A DNA stretch of 64,000 nucleotides from Arthrobacter subterraneus (GCF_900099735.1 NZ_FNDT01000001.1:613722-677721); one strand, 5' to 3'. Shown: positions 53,547-62,674, numbered from the stretch's first letter. Notes: generated by a model not told the origin, from the letters alone. A program made the numbers and translations.

Positions 53547-53966
53547 TCAGCCGCGCGCTTTGCGGGTTTCCCTGTCGTTGGCCTTCTGGATGGCGTCCAC
53601 CAGATCCTTCTTGCTCATGCTCGAGCGTCCGGAGATATCCAGCTTCTTCGCGACCTCGTACAGGTGCTCCTTCGTGGCATTGGCGTCAACACCGCCGGCG
53701 GTTTCCTTCGACGTTCCGCGCCCGCCTTTTGCCTGCTCGTCCGACGGGCCTTTCCTGCCCTTCTGCTCCCAGTGGTCCCCCACCTTCTCGTGGGTGTGTT
53801 TCAGGGCGCTGTAGGCGGTGCGGTGCGCCCGCTCGCCGTCACCGTATTGTTCCTCCGCCGAATCGAGTGTCTTGGCGAAGGTTTCCTGCGCCTTTTTGTT
53901 CGACCGCTGCAGGGTGCTGGGCAGCTCGTCCTTCTTGACCTTGCCTGACTTCGTCACCTTGGGCAT
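53547..53966 (-). CDS. ChaB family protein with Rho-N-like tail
   Basis: 139-residue basic protein. Residues 10-70 are a ChaB domain (ELPSTLQRSNKKAQETFAKTLDSAEEQYGDGERAHRTAYSALKHTHEKVGDHWE). Residues 100-135 form a Rho N-terminal/SAP-like helical motif (TKEHLYEVAKKLDISGRSSMSKKDLVDAIQKAN) that often binds nucleic acid. ChaB was linked to cation transport in E. coli, but the evidence there is weak. Single-gene unit. Confidence 0.88.
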   Translation of the reverse strand: MPKVTKSGKVKKDELPSTLQRSNKKAQETFAKTLDSAEEQYGDGERAHRTAYSALKHTHEKVGDHWEQKGRKGPSDEQAKGGRGTSKETAGGVDANATKEHLYEVAKKLDISGRSSMSKKDLVDAIQKANDRETRKARG

Positions 53967-54017
53967 TGCATCTGCTCCTCTTCACACAACGGGCAGGGAT
54001 TGCACTTAACGAGACTA

Positions 54018-54065
54018 CCGCTGCGTGCGCAGATAGACAGGAAGTTTTATCTGCGCACCCAGCGG
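54018..54065 (-). terminator. Strong hairpin after the ATP-grasp gene
   Basis: An 18-bp stem with one mismatch (54018-54035 with 54048-54065; core GTGCGCAGATA/TATCTGCGCAC) and a 12-base loop starts three bases after the ATP-grasp stop. It also marks the upstream boundary of the ChaB gene. Confidence 0.82.
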
Positions 54066-54067
54066 CT

Positions 54068-55045
54068 TTAGACGAACGACGGAGCCGGGCCGGCTGCCAC
54101 CCCCGCCAGGTACTTCGCGAGCGCGCCGGGTGCCGAGCGCGGTGCCTCTGACTCCACCCGTGCGTTGTAGTTGGTGTTGGTGTTCACGTCATAGGTGAGC
54201 ACACGCCCGTCGGCTGTCTCCATGAACTCGATCCCGCACACCTCGATCCTGTTCCGGCGTGCAAACTCGAGATACTTCCCGATGATCGGGTGGTCAAAGC
54301 CGCGGCGCAGACTGAACAGCTGCTGGTCGGCTTCGGGTTCGATGGTTGCGCCGGGAGGCATGATCGGCTTGCCGGTATCCGGGTCAATGGCACAGGCGTC
54401 CGCCGGGCAGAGCTGGAACCCACCCCTAGCGGTGTCAGCCTGGATGGCGTAGATGAACTCGCCGCCCACAATCTCGACGCGGGTGATGATCGGCTCCGCG
54501 GCCTGGATGAACTCCTGGATCAGCGTGATTCCGTCCTGTGGCTCTTCGAACTCGCTGGACGCCACGTACTCGGCCAGCTCCTCATGACTCTCGAACTTGC
54601 GGACGCCGAGGCCTTTTCCACCCTGGTTGTGCTTGGTGATGAACGGAACCGGGAAGTCCTTCGCCGCTTCGAGGATGCGGTCCCGGCCGATCGCCGCCAC
54701 GGTCCGCGGTGTGTCGATCCCGGCCGCCTTCAGCGCCGTCAGCTGATCCACCTTGCTCATCTCGAGTTCCAGGATGCGGCGTCCGTTGATGACCCGGCGG
54801 CCGTGCGCCTCGAGCCAGGACAGCACCGCCCGGGCGTAATCCTTGGACAGCCCGTGGTCCCGGGTATGGGCGGAGGCGCTGATCCGCGACCAGAAGATGC
54901 CCTCCGGCGGCACCGAGTCGAGGTCGAGGACCCCGTCGGTCAGCAGCCACTCCTCGAACTCCAGGCCCTCCTCCTCGAAGGCGCGGGCAAACGGCGGGAA
55001 CCACTCCGGGTTCTCATGCAGGGCATAGATTTTTGTGCGGCTCAT
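54068..55045 (-). CDS. ATP-grasp ligase (RimK-like)
   Basis: 325-residue ATP-grasp enzyme. The nucleotide part contains PVPFITKHNQGGKGLGVRKFESHEEL, and the metal-binding end has CGIEFMETADGRVLTYDVNTNTNYN, typical of RimK/alpha-L-glutamate ligases that form amide bonds with an acyl phosphate intermediate. The substrates cannot be told. It lies 46 bases downstream of the AbgT transporter gene on the same strand, with a terminator after it, so it may belong to an operon for an amide or peptide-like compound. Confidence 0.85.
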   Translation of the reverse strand: MSRTKIYALHENPEWFPPFARAFEEEGLEFEEWLLTDGVLDLDSVPPEGIFWSRISASAHTRDHGLSKDYARAVLSWLEAHGRRVINGRRILELEMSKVDQLTALKAAGIDTPRTVAAIGRDRILEAAKDFPVPFITKHNQGGKGLGVRKFESHEELAEYVASSEFEEPQDGITLIQEFIQAAEPIITRVEIVGGEFIYAIQADTARGGFQLCPADACAIDPDTGKPIMPPGATIEPEADQQLFSLRRGFDHPIIGKYLEFARRNRIEVCGIEFMETADGRVLTYDVNTNTNYNARVESEAPRSAPGALAKYLAGVAAGPAPSFV

Positions 55046-55091
55046 GTCCGGTGCAACCTTCCGTTCCGGCGGGCTATTCCTGTTCCCACGC

Positions 55092-56675
55092 CTACTCCGA
55101 CGCCGGCAGATAGATTCCGTTCCCCGGACCCATCGGGATCTCGAAGAAGAAGAAAATACTGAGGATGGCTGCCCACGCCAGCCAGAACGGGATCACGAAC
55201 GGCAGCATGCGCGCAATCAGCGTGCCGAGTCCGGCATCGGGCTCGTACTTCCGGAGCATCGCCAGCAGCACGATCATGTATGGGTTGAGCGGGGTGATCA
55301 CCTGGGTGGCCGAATCGCCCACCCGGAAGGCGCCCTGGATGAACGCCGGCTCATAGCCGAGCAGCACGAACAGCGGCACGAACACCGCCGCCATCAGGGT
55401 CCACATGGCAGACCCCGAGATAATGAAGAGGTTCAGCAGCGAGGCCAGCACAATGAATCCCAGGATGGCGGGGTATCCCGTCAGGCCGATCGTTTCCAGT
55501 CCGGTGGCACCGGCCACCGCAATCCACTGGCCGATCCCGGACCAGTTGAACAGTGCGATGAACTGGCCGAGGATGAACGCCAGCACCAGGAATCCAGCCA
55601 TGTCCCGGATCGCCTCGCCCATCACCCGGGGTACGTCCCGGCCCGTTGTGATGGTTCCGACGATCTTCCCGTACACAAGGCCGGGCACCACAAACATGGT
55701 GAACACAATGAAGACGATCGAACTGAGCAGCGGCGACCTGGGCAGGTAGTCACCCTCCTCGTTGCGCCACGGCGAACCGGGCAGGCTCACCGCAACGGCG
55801 ATGACCACGGCGAGCACGACGCCGACAATCATCGCCCAGCGCAGCGCTTTGCTTTCCTTCGGCTCCAGTTCCGCCCGCAGGTCCGTGGCCCGGCTGGGCG
55901 CCGCGTCAGCGTCTCCGGTCACCTCATCGCGGGGCACCCCCTGGCGGTTCAGTCGCGGCTCAAGCACCCTGTCGATGATGAATCCGGCCAGAGCCATGAG
56001 CACCAGCGCGGAGGCTACGTTGAAGTAGTAGTTCGAGACCGGTGTGACCGGAGAGCCGGCGTTGGGCAGCGTCTCGGTGACCGCCGTCGTAATTCCGGCG
56101 AAGAGTGCATCCAGGCTGGTGACCAACAGGTTGGTCGAGTAGCCTGCGCCCGCGGCAGCGAAGCCGCCCAGGAGACCGGCGACGGGGTGGCGCCCGGCCG
56201 CCTTGAACACCAGGGCGGCCAGGGGTGGAATGACCACAAAGGCGGCGTCGGACATGATGGAGCCGAGAACGCCGACTACGCCGACGGCGTACGGGAGCGC
56301 CCAGCGCGGCGCGGAGCCGAACGCCTTGCGGATCATCGCCGCGAGGAGGCCGGACTTCTCAGCCACGCCGACCGCGAGCAGGATGGGCAGCACCGTGACC
56401 AGCGGCGGGAACCCGAGGTAGTTGGGCCCGAGATTCTCGGTCAGCCAGGTGAGGCCTTCTGCAGTGAAGAGCCCGCGGATTATTGTGACTTCGGTTGCGC
56501 CGGGTACCTGCACGGTGACGTTCGCCCACGCCATGGCGGTCGAGACAACGGCGGTGATCCCGAACAGGATCAGGAAGAGCGTGAACGGCTCGGGCAGCTT
56601 GTTCCCTACGCGCTCCACGCCGTTGAGGAAACGGTCGGTGAGGCTGCGCCGGGAGTCGGTGGTTGCTGTTGACAC
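55092..56675 (-). CDS. AbgT family transporter
   Basis: 527 residues with about 12 membrane segments. AbgT of E. coli imports p-aminobenzoyl-glutamate; other members export sulfonamides. Blocks such as LNGVERVGNKLPEPFTLFLILFG and FIISGSAMWTLMAAVFVPLFVLLGYEPAFIQGAFRVGDSATQVITPLNPYMIVLLAM are the family signature. The GTG start follows AGGAGCACCC. It is 35 bases downstream of the M20 amidohydrolase, the usual partner (AbgA/AbgB). Confidence 0.92.
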   Translation of the reverse strand: MSTATTDSRRSLTDRFLNGVERVGNKLPEPFTLFLILFGITAVVSTAMAWANVTVQVPGATEVTIIRGLFTAEGLTWLTENLGPNYLGFPPLVTVLPILLAVGVAEKSGLLAAMIRKAFGSAPRWALPYAVGVVGVLGSIMSDAAFVVIPPLAALVFKAAGRHPVAGLLGGFAAAGAGYSTNLLVTSLDALFAGITTAVTETLPNAGSPVTPVSNYYFNVASALVLMALAGFIIDRVLEPRLNRQGVPRDEVTGDADAAPSRATDLRAELEPKESKALRWAMIVGVVLAVVIAVAVSLPGSPWRNEEGDYLPRSPLLSSIVFIVFTMFVVPGLVYGKIVGTITTGRDVPRVMGEAIRDMAGFLVLAFILGQFIALFNWSGIGQWIAVAGATGLETIGLTGYPAILGFIVLASLLNLFIISGSAMWTLMAAVFVPLFVLLGYEPAFIQGAFRVGDSATQVITPLNPYMIVLLAMLRKYEPDAGLGTLIARMLPFVIPFWLAWAAILSIFFFFEIPMGPGNGIYLPASE

Positions 56676-56710
56676 GGGTGCTCCTAGGAGTGCGGAAGTT
56701 CAGGTGGGTG

Positions 56711-58030
56711 TCAGTCGAAGTAGGCGGGTACGTCGATCGGCCCGCCCTGCGCGGCGAACTCGTCCGCGACGGCGCGCTGCAGGTCCGGGTCACACAGGTA
56801 ATCCAGTGCGGTCAGCGCAAGTCCGGCGGCGCCGTCGTACGCGCCCTGCTCGGCGGCCTCCGTGTTGGCGGCGGCGGCAAACCCGCTGGTATGGAGGGCG
56901 GTGTCCGGGGACGCGATGCTGATGAGCGGGTGGATTCCGGGGATCCGGTAGCTGACGTTGCCGAAGTCCGTGGAGGCGGCAAGGGTGTCGGAGACAACGC
57001 CGGCCGGCAGCGGCGCGCGTCCGCGGCCCTGCTGTGCGCGGACCCATCGTCCGGTGAGGGCGCTGTTGGTGCGGATGGGCAGCGACGGCGGATGCTCATC
57101 CCAGGACAGTTCGACGGCGGTGCCCGTCATGAGCGCCGCGCCGCGGGCAATGTCATCAAGGCGCCTGCTCAGGTCCTTCAGCGTCTCCGGAAGCCGCGAA
57201 CGTGCATACAGTTTCAGGACAGCGCGGTCGGGGATGATGTTTGGGCTTCGTCCGCCCTCCACGATGTTGGCGTGCACGCGGTCCGACGGCGGAAGCTGCT
57301 GCCGCAGCAGGCCGATTCCCTGGTACGCGAGGCTGGCGGCGTCGAGGGCGTTGCGGCCCATGAACGGTTGGGCGGATGCGTGGGCGGGGACGCCCGTGAA
57401 GGTGATGGTCAGCAGGCGGCGGCCGAGCCAGGCCTGGTCCGCGAGGTCATAGCCGTAGGGATGGACCATGATGGCGGCGTCCACGCCGTCGAAAGCGCCG
57501 TTGCGCGCCATCACTTCCTTGCCGGAGTGGCCCTCCTCGGCAGGGGTCCCCAGGAACACCACCCGTCCCGGCAGGCGGTCCCGAACGGATGCCAGCGCGA
57601 GGAAGGCACCGACGCCGGTGGCCGCGATGACGTTGTGCCCGCAGGCGTGGCCGATGCCCGGCAGGGCGTCGTACTCGCTGAGGACGGCGATGGTGGGTCC
57701 GGGCGCGTTTCCGGTGATCTCGGCGCGGATGGCTGTGGCAACGCCGTGCGCCCCCACCGTCGCGTCAGGACCGTGGGCGCCGATCACGTCGGCGAGGACC
57801 CGGGCGCTGGCGTGCTCCTGGTAGGCCGTTTCCGGATGGGCGTGGAGCGTGTGGACGATGTGCGCGAGATCGCCCTCCAGGGCGGCTATGCGATGGTTGA
57901 CGGCGTCGGTGAGCTCCTGCGGCGCGCCGCGGTACGGGGAGGGTGCAGGTTCTGCGGTCTGCATGCGCACCCGGGTCTCGGCTGCGATGGCGTGGAGGAA
58001 GGCCGGGTCCGGCACGGTTGGTTCGGTCAT
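56711..58030 (-). CDS. M20 family amidohydrolase (AbgB-like)
   Basis: 439-residue zinc amidohydrolase of the M20D/AbgB type, which splits p-aminobenzoyl-glutamate or similar N-acyl amino acids. HPETAYQEHASARVL and the metal-site block GIGHACGHNVIAATGVGAFLAL are clear, with GTPAEEGHSGKEVM supplying the catalytic Glu pair. The dimerisation lid follows. A TAAGCT box (58037-58042) ends six bases before the ATG, so the mRNA may be leaderless. It heads the presumed operon with AbgT and the ATP-grasp ligase. Confidence 0.9.
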   Translation of the reverse strand: MTEPTVPDPAFLHAIAAETRVRMQTAEPAPSPYRGAPQELTDAVNHRIAALEGDLAHIVHTLHAHPETAYQEHASARVLADVIGAHGPDATVGAHGVATAIRAEITGNAPGPTIAVLSEYDALPGIGHACGHNVIAATGVGAFLALASVRDRLPGRVVFLGTPAEEGHSGKEVMARNGAFDGVDAAIMVHPYGYDLADQAWLGRRLLTITFTGVPAHASAQPFMGRNALDAASLAYQGIGLLRQQLPPSDRVHANIVEGGRSPNIIPDRAVLKLYARSRLPETLKDLSRRLDDIARGAALMTGTAVELSWDEHPPSLPIRTNSALTGRWVRAQQGRGRAPLPAGVVSDTLAASTDFGNVSYRIPGIHPLISIASPDTALHTSGFAAAANTEAAEQGAYDGAAGLALTALDYLCDPDLQRAVADEFAAQGGPIDVPAYFD

Positions 58031-58224
58031 CTGGGTAGCTTAGGCAACCAATCCCCGCCGGGAGGAGATCGAGGCAACCCGGGGTAATAAACGCGTTTCC
58101 CCCTTGACAGGCAACATGGTGTACCCGCAGAAATAACGCCGCCGTAACTGCACGGCAACACCGGGGAGGGACGCTTGAATCACCGGCGGGAAAGCCGGGT
58201 CTCCACCGCACTCCAGGAGCCGCA

Positions 58225-58473
58225 ATGTCTCTGCTCACCCACACCGAAATAATCCGCATCCGCGACCTCGCAGCCCTGCGCCGCGGGGACGAGATCGAAG
58301 CCCACCTCCGTCACGAAGTCCACTACCGCGGCCGGGTGGAGGACACCGCTCCCGGCATCGGCGTGGTGTGGATCCGTGATTCCTCCGATGGCACCCGCGC
58401 CATCCTCCACGCCGAGGAATACGCCATCTGGCAGATTCGCACGGCGCCAGCCCGGACCGGTATCGCCGCGTAA
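58225..58473 (+). CDS. Small conserved protein of unknown function
   Basis: 82 residues, predicted mostly beta strand, with the stretch LRHEVHYRGRVEDTAPGIGVVWIRDSSDGTRAILHAEEYAIWQI. No family name recognised; similar proteins occur across Arthrobacter. CAGGAGC precedes the ATG. The 194-base gap upstream contains a TTGACA (58104-58109) that may be its -35 box, without a clear -10 partner. A strong terminator follows. Confidence 0.72.
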   Translation: MSLLTHTEIIRIRDLAALRRGDEIEAHLRHEVHYRGRVEDTAPGIGVVWIRDSSDGTRAILHAEEYAIWQIRTAPARTGIAA

Positions 58474-58501
58474 CCGCGCCCACAAGAATCAAGCCACGAC
58501 G

Positions 58502-58546
58502 ACGACGGCGGTTCCCTCCCGCTTACGGGGAGGGAACCGCCGTCGT
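58502..58546. terminator. Two-way terminator, 19-bp stem
   Basis: ACGACGGCGGTTCCCTCCC and its perfect complement form a 19-bp stem with a 7-base loop between the small gene (plus) and terC (minus). Confidence 0.88.
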
Positions 58547-58569
58547 ACTGCTGTGGGGTGCCTGCCGGC

Positions 58570-59763
58570 CTAGCGGGTGGGCTCGCGTTCCAGCGCGGCC
58601 TCGTGCTCCTCGTGGGCCTGCTTGAGCAGTGCCATGAACTCGGTTTCATTCCGGATGAGCCGCTTGTACTTCTCGGGCTGGCTCCGCAGCATCTTCTCCT
58701 CGGCGCACATCTTGTCGAAGATGCGCTCGCGCTCGTTGATGTCGGTCTCGTAGTTGAGGTCGAGGTACTGGACGGCGTGGCGGCGGGCACCGGAGACGAG
58801 GTTCTTGACCTTGCCCTTCGGGCTGAGGAGGGACGCAAGGATGGTGATGAACAGGATGGCCACGATCACGCCGAGCGACAGCAGGGTGGGGATCTCCACC
58901 ACCTCGACGTGCTCGCCGTTGTTGATGAACGGAACAGTGTTCTCATGCAGCGCGTGGAGGATCAGCTTTACTCCGATGAAGCCGAGGATCGCCGCCAGCC
59001 CGTAGGAGAGGTAGATGAGCCTGTCGAGCAGGCCGTCAATAAGGAAGTACAGCTGCCGCAGGCCCATCAGGGAGAACGCCGTGGCCGTGAAGACAATGAA
59101 GACGCTCTGCGTCAGTCCGAAGATTGCCGGGATGGAGTCCAGGGCAAAGAGGATGTCCGTGCCGCCGATCGCCACCATCACCAGGAGCATGGGCGTGAGG
59201 ACCTTCTTGCCGTCCTCGATGGTGAAGAGCTTGTCGCCGTCGTAGTGTTCCGTGGCCGGAAGGAAGCGCCGAGCGAGGCGGACTACCAGGGTCTCTTCCT
59301 CCTCGACGTTCTTCGGCTTCAGGATGTTGCCTGCGGTGAGCAGGAGGATGAGTCCGAAGATGTAGAACACCCAGGCGAAGGAGTTGATCAGCGCCGCGCC
59401 CAGGAAGATGAAGCCGGTCCGCGCAATCAGCGAGAACACGATGCCGAACAGGAGCACCTTCTGCTGATCGGCCCGCGGAACCTTGAACGTGGTCATGATG
59501 ATGAGGAAGACAAAGAGGTTGTCCACGGAGAGGGCCTTCTCGGTGATGTACCCGGCGAAGTACTCCGCCCCCATGTCTCCGCCGCCGAAAATCAGCACAC
59601 CGAAGCCGAACAGTATTGCGATGCCCACATAGATGGAGGACCAGACCGCTGCTTCCTTCAGCGAGGGTGTGTGCGCCTTCCGTACGTGGAAGAAGAAGTC
59701 GAACAGCAGCAGCCCCACAATGCCGACGATCGTGAACATCCAGACAGTAGTGGGTACTTCCAT
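58570..59763 (-). CDS. TerC family integral membrane protein
   Basis: 397 residues with about nine membrane helices. Hallmarks are AGYITEKALSVDNLFVFLIIMTTFKVP and GGTDILFALDSIPAIFGLTQSVFIVFTATAFSLMGLRQLYFLI, with acidic residues inside helices as in the TerC/Alx group (metal export, Mn2+ or tellurite-linked). A charged C-terminal tail of about 60 residues follows. No Mn2+ (yybP-ykoY) riboswitch is seen in the 67-base upstream gap. GAGGAG precedes the ATG. Confidence 0.93.
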   Translation of the reverse strand: MEVPTTVWMFTIVGIVGLLLFDFFFHVRKAHTPSLKEAAVWSSIYVGIAILFGFGVLIFGGGDMGAEYFAGYITEKALSVDNLFVFLIIMTTFKVPRADQQKVLLFGIVFSLIARTGFIFLGAALINSFAWVFYIFGLILLLTAGNILKPKNVEEEETLVVRLARRFLPATEHYDGDKLFTIEDGKKVLTPMLLVMVAIGGTDILFALDSIPAIFGLTQSVFIVFTATAFSLMGLRQLYFLIDGLLDRLIYLSYGLAAILGFIGVKLILHALHENTVPFINNGEHVEVVEIPTLLSLGVIVAILFITILASLLSPKGKVKNLVSGARRHAVQYLDLNYETDINERERIFDKMCAEEKMLRSQPEKYKRLIRNETEFMALLKQAHEEHEAALEREPTR

Positions 59764-59830
59764 GCGGTATCTCCTCGGCAGCGGGCGTGGCTTTCACGGT
59801 AGTTCGACGGTCAGCGCACCCGCAAGCAAT

Positions 59831-60829
59831 TCAGCTACCGGTAGAAGGCCTCCTCGCTGCGGCGATGATCCTGTCGAATTCCCCATCCAGTTCGGAGTCG
59901 ATCTGTTGGCGGCCTGGATCCGCGTCATACCAGGCGAGAATCTCCCGCGCACCGAGCGCAAAGGGTGTTGTGCAGACAAACTCCGGGACGAGGGCCTTCA
60001 CCTTGGTGTTGTCGAAGATCACGGAGTGCGATTTGTCGCCGAGGAGCTGCGGGCCGAGGTCCGGAAGGTATTCGGCGATCGCCTCGGAGGCAACATGCAC
60101 CAGGTCGGGTTCCGGCGCTCCCGCGGCCTCGGCGAACAGCTGGTAGATACGGTTCCAGGGCAGCACCTCGTCAGAGGTGATGGTGAAACTGTCCCCGATC
60201 GCCTGAGGCAGCCCGAGCAGCCCCACGAAGGCCTTCGCGAAGTCGGTGCTGTGCGTCAGCGTCCACAGGGACGTGCCGTCACCGTGAACCAACACCGGGC
60301 GTCCGGCCCGCATCCGGGCAATATCCGTCCAGCCTCCCGCCAGAGCGATCTTGGTGTGGTCATAGGTGTGGGAGGGGCGGACGATCGTGATTGGGAAGCC
60401 CCGCTCCCGGTACTCGGCGACGAGCAGGTCCTCGCAGGCGATCTTGTCCCGCGAGTACTGCCAGAACGGGTTGCGCAGCGGGGTGGATTCACGGATGGGC
60501 AGTGCGGCCGGCGGCTTCTGGTAGGCCGAGGCCGAACTGATGAACACATACTGTCCGGTGCGCCCGGTGAACAGTTCGATATCGGTCGCCACATGGTCGG
60601 GCGTAAACGCCACGAAGTCGACGACGACGTCAAAGGTGCCGTTGCCCAGGGCTGCCCGGACGTCCTCCGGCTTCCGGATATCCGCCTGCACCAGTTCTGC
60701 GCGCGGCGCTGCCGGGCGCCCGGTACTGCTCCCCCGGTTCATCAGGGTGACCGAATGGCCGGAGGCGAGCGCCCGGTCGACGACGGCGGTGCTGATCACT
60801 CCGGTCCCGCCGATGCACAGAATCCTCAC
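59831..60829 (-). CDS. NAD-dependent epimerase/dehydratase family protein
   Basis: 332-residue extended SDR. It starts MRILCIGGTGVISTAVVDRAL with the Rossmann GGTGxIS motif, and has FISSASAYQKP and YSRDKIACEDLL (YxxxK). The pattern is like the plant/actinobacterial CSP41-type reductase group. Substrate unknown. It starts seven bases after the aldo/keto reductase stop (60837), so the two are probably co-transcribed. Confidence 0.86.
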   Translation of the reverse strand: MRILCIGGTGVISTAVVDRALASGHSVTLMNRGSSTGRPAAPRAELVQADIRKPEDVRAALGNGTFDVVVDFVAFTPDHVATDIELFTGRTGQYVFISSASAYQKPPAALPIRESTPLRNPFWQYSRDKIACEDLLVAEYRERGFPITIVRPSHTYDHTKIALAGGWTDIARMRAGRPVLVHGDGTSLWTLTHSTDFAKAFVGLLGLPQAIGDSFTITSDEVLPWNRIYQLFAEAAGAPEPDLVHVASEAIAEYLPDLGPQLLGDKSHSVIFDNTKVKALVPEFVCTTPFALGAREILAWYDADPGRQQIDSELDGEFDRIIAAARRPSTGS

Positions 60830-60836
60830 GGCGTGC

Positions 60837-61808
60837 TCACCAGGCGTAATCCTCGGGCGCCGTCTTGTGGCCCGGGAAGATGTCGTCGAGCGCTGCCAGG
60901 GTGTCGTCGTCGAGCTTTATGTCGAGGGCGTGCAAGCCGCCGTCGAGCTGTTCCCGGGTGCGCGGTCCGATGATCGGCGCGGTGACTGCGGGCTGCGCGA
61001 GGAGCCAGGCCAGCCCGAGGTCGGCCGGTGTTTGGCCGAGCGAGTCCGCGAGGTCCTCGTAGCGCTGGATCTGGTCGCGGTGCTTCTGAAGCGTGTCCGC
61101 AGCACGTCCCTCGAGACGGCGCACGCCCTCGTTTTCCTTCTTCAGGACACCACTGAGCAGCCCGCCGTGCAGCGGGGACCAGGGGAGGATGCCGAGACCG
61201 TACTCCTGCGCGGCGGGGAGGACTTCGAGTTCCACCGTCCGGGTCAGCAGGTTGTAGATGGACTGCTCGCTGATAAGACCGGTGTAGTTACGGCGGGCCG
61301 CTGCGGCCTGTGCCTGGGCGATATGCCAGCCGGCGAAGTTGCTGCTGCCGGAGTAGAGGATCTTGCCCTGCCGGACGGCCACCTCGATGGCCTGCCAGAT
61401 CTCATCCCAGGGTGTGTTCCGGTCAACGTGGTGGAACTGGTAGAGGTCGATGTAGTCGGTCTGGAGGCGGCGGAGGCTGGCATCGAGGGCGCGGCGGACG
61501 TTCAGCGCGGACAGCTTGCCGTTATTGGGCCACTCGTCCATGTCGCCGTAAAGCTTGGTGGCCAGCACCGTCTTCTCGCGCCGCCCGCCTCCCTTGGCGA
61601 ACCAGCGGCCGACAATCGCCTCGGTGCGGCCCTTGTTCACTCCCCAGCCGTAGACGTTCGCGGTGTCGAAGAAGTTGATGCCCGAGGCGTGGGCCGAATC
61701 CATGATCGAGTGGGCGTCAGCCTCCTCCGTCTTGGGTCCGAAGTTCATGGTGCCGAGGCACAGCCGGGAAACAGTCAGGCCGGAGCGGCCGAGGTGCGTG
61801 TACTGCAT
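60837..61808 (-). CDS. Aldo/keto reductase
   Basis: 323-residue NADPH-dependent carbonyl reductase with a TIM barrel. The catalytic tetrad is visible: Asp and Tyr in FFDTANVYGWG, Lys in VLATKLYGD and His in QFHHVDRN. GLGILPWSPLHGGLLSG is a further family block. I start at the ATG 61808, which matches the standard MQYTHLGRSGLTVSRLCLGTMNFG beginning and follows AGGAA; the 43 upstream residues of the longer frame cross a palindromic element and are not protein-like. Confidence 0.93.
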   Translation of the reverse strand: MQYTHLGRSGLTVSRLCLGTMNFGPKTEEADAHSIMDSAHASGINFFDTANVYGWGVNKGRTEAIVGRWFAKGGGRREKTVLATKLYGDMDEWPNNGKLSALNVRRALDASLRRLQTDYIDLYQFHHVDRNTPWDEIWQAIEVAVRQGKILYSGSSNFAGWHIAQAQAAAARRNYTGLISEQSIYNLLTRTVELEVLPAAQEYGLGILPWSPLHGGLLSGVLKKENEGVRRLEGRAADTLQKHRDQIQRYEDLADSLGQTPADLGLAWLLAQPAVTAPIIGPRTREQLDGGLHALDIKLDDDTLAALDDIFPGHKTAPEDYAW

Positions 61809-61890
61809 CAGCGAAGTTCCTAACGGGTTTGTGCGGGGACGAGCTGGAATTCGCTTTCCATCCTGCCAAGCCCGGGGCTCCAGCGCCAGA

Positions 61891-61958
61891 GGTGACTTTT
61901 TGTACACCTCTGGTGACTCCGGCCGCGGAGAACCCACCAGACCTGCACAAACGTTGCC
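61891..61958. repeat. Palindromic REP-like element, copy B (degenerate)
   Basis: The left part (GTGACTTTTTGTACACCTCT from 61892) and right part (CCACCAGACCTGCACAAACG from 61934) align with the two arms of element A at 36952-37016, about 18 of 22-24 positions each with one-base gaps, and the centres share CCGG..GGAGAA. It lies between the divergent aldo/keto reductase and SDR genes. Its arms pair only partly. Confidence 0.68.
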
Positions 61959-61978
61959 GGACGCCTAGGATTTCATCC

Positions 61979-62674
61979 ATGACTTCTCCCTCCGCCCTGC
62001 CCGTGGCGCTGATCACCGGAGCCTCCCGGGGCATCGGCCGTGCCATTGCCGATGAGCTCGCGTCCACCCATCACCTCCTCCTCGGCGGTCGGGACCGGGC
62101 GGCGCTGGAGGCCCTGGCCTCGTCGTACCCATCAGCCGAGCCCTTCGCGGTGGATGTGCGGGAGGTGTCCGGAACTGACGTGGCGGGGATTGACCGGCTG
62201 GACGTGCTGGTGCACTCCGCCGGTGTGCTCAAGATGGGCGCCATCGCCGACCTTGAGGACGAGGCCTGGCGGACCAGCTTCGAGATCAACGTCTTCGCCG
62301 TCGCAAAGCTGACCCGGCTGCTGCTGCCCGCCCTGCGCGCCGCCCGGGGGCAGGTGGTCGCGATCAACTCGGGCTCGGGCTACAGTTCCGGGGCAGGATC
62401 AGCGGTCTACAGCGGCACCAAGTTTGCGCTCCGGGCCCTCACCGACGCGCTCCGCGAGGAGGAGCGGCCCCACGGCGTCCGGGTCTCCTCGATCCACCCC
62501 GGCCGGGTAGCCACCGACATGCAGGCTGAGCTGCACGAGTTCGAGGGCAAGGACTACTCCCCCACCGCCTGGATCCAGCCCGAGCAGGTCGCCAGGACGG
62601 TTCGTCTCGCCGTGGACGCGCCCCGTGATTCCACAGTGGAGTCCCTCAGCATCCGGCCCTCGGGAATGGCATGA
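61979..62674 (+). CDS. Short-chain dehydrogenase/reductase
   Basis: 231-residue classical SDR with TGASRGIG (13-20), VHSAGVL (NAG-like motif) and the catalytic Ser, Tyr and Lys in NSGSGYSSGAGSAVYSGTKFAL. Substrate unknown. A TAGGAT box (61966-61971) ends seven bases before the ATG, suggesting leaderless expression; the longer frame from 61829 crosses element B. Its stop overlaps the acylphosphatase start. Confidence 0.9.
   Translation: MTSPSALPVALITGASRGIGRAIADELASTHHLLLGGRDRAALEALASSYPSAEPFAVDVREVSGTDVAGIDRLDVLVHSAGVLKMGAIADLEDEAWRTSFEINVFAVAKLTRLLLPALRAARGQVVAINSGSGYSSGAGSAVYSGTKFALRALTDALREEERPHGVRVSSIHPGRVATDMQAELHEFEGKDYSPTAWIQPEQVARTVRLAVDAPRDSTVESLSIRPSGMA

Noticed and set aside
58104-58132. 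Complete promoter for the 82-residue gene
   Set aside because: TTGACA is clear, but no acceptable -10 sequence occurs 16-18 bases later, so only the -35 is mentioned.
59764-59830. Mn2+ riboswitch (yybP-ykoY) before terC
   Set aside because: Only 67 bases are available and the conserved GGGGAGUA-type blocks are absent.
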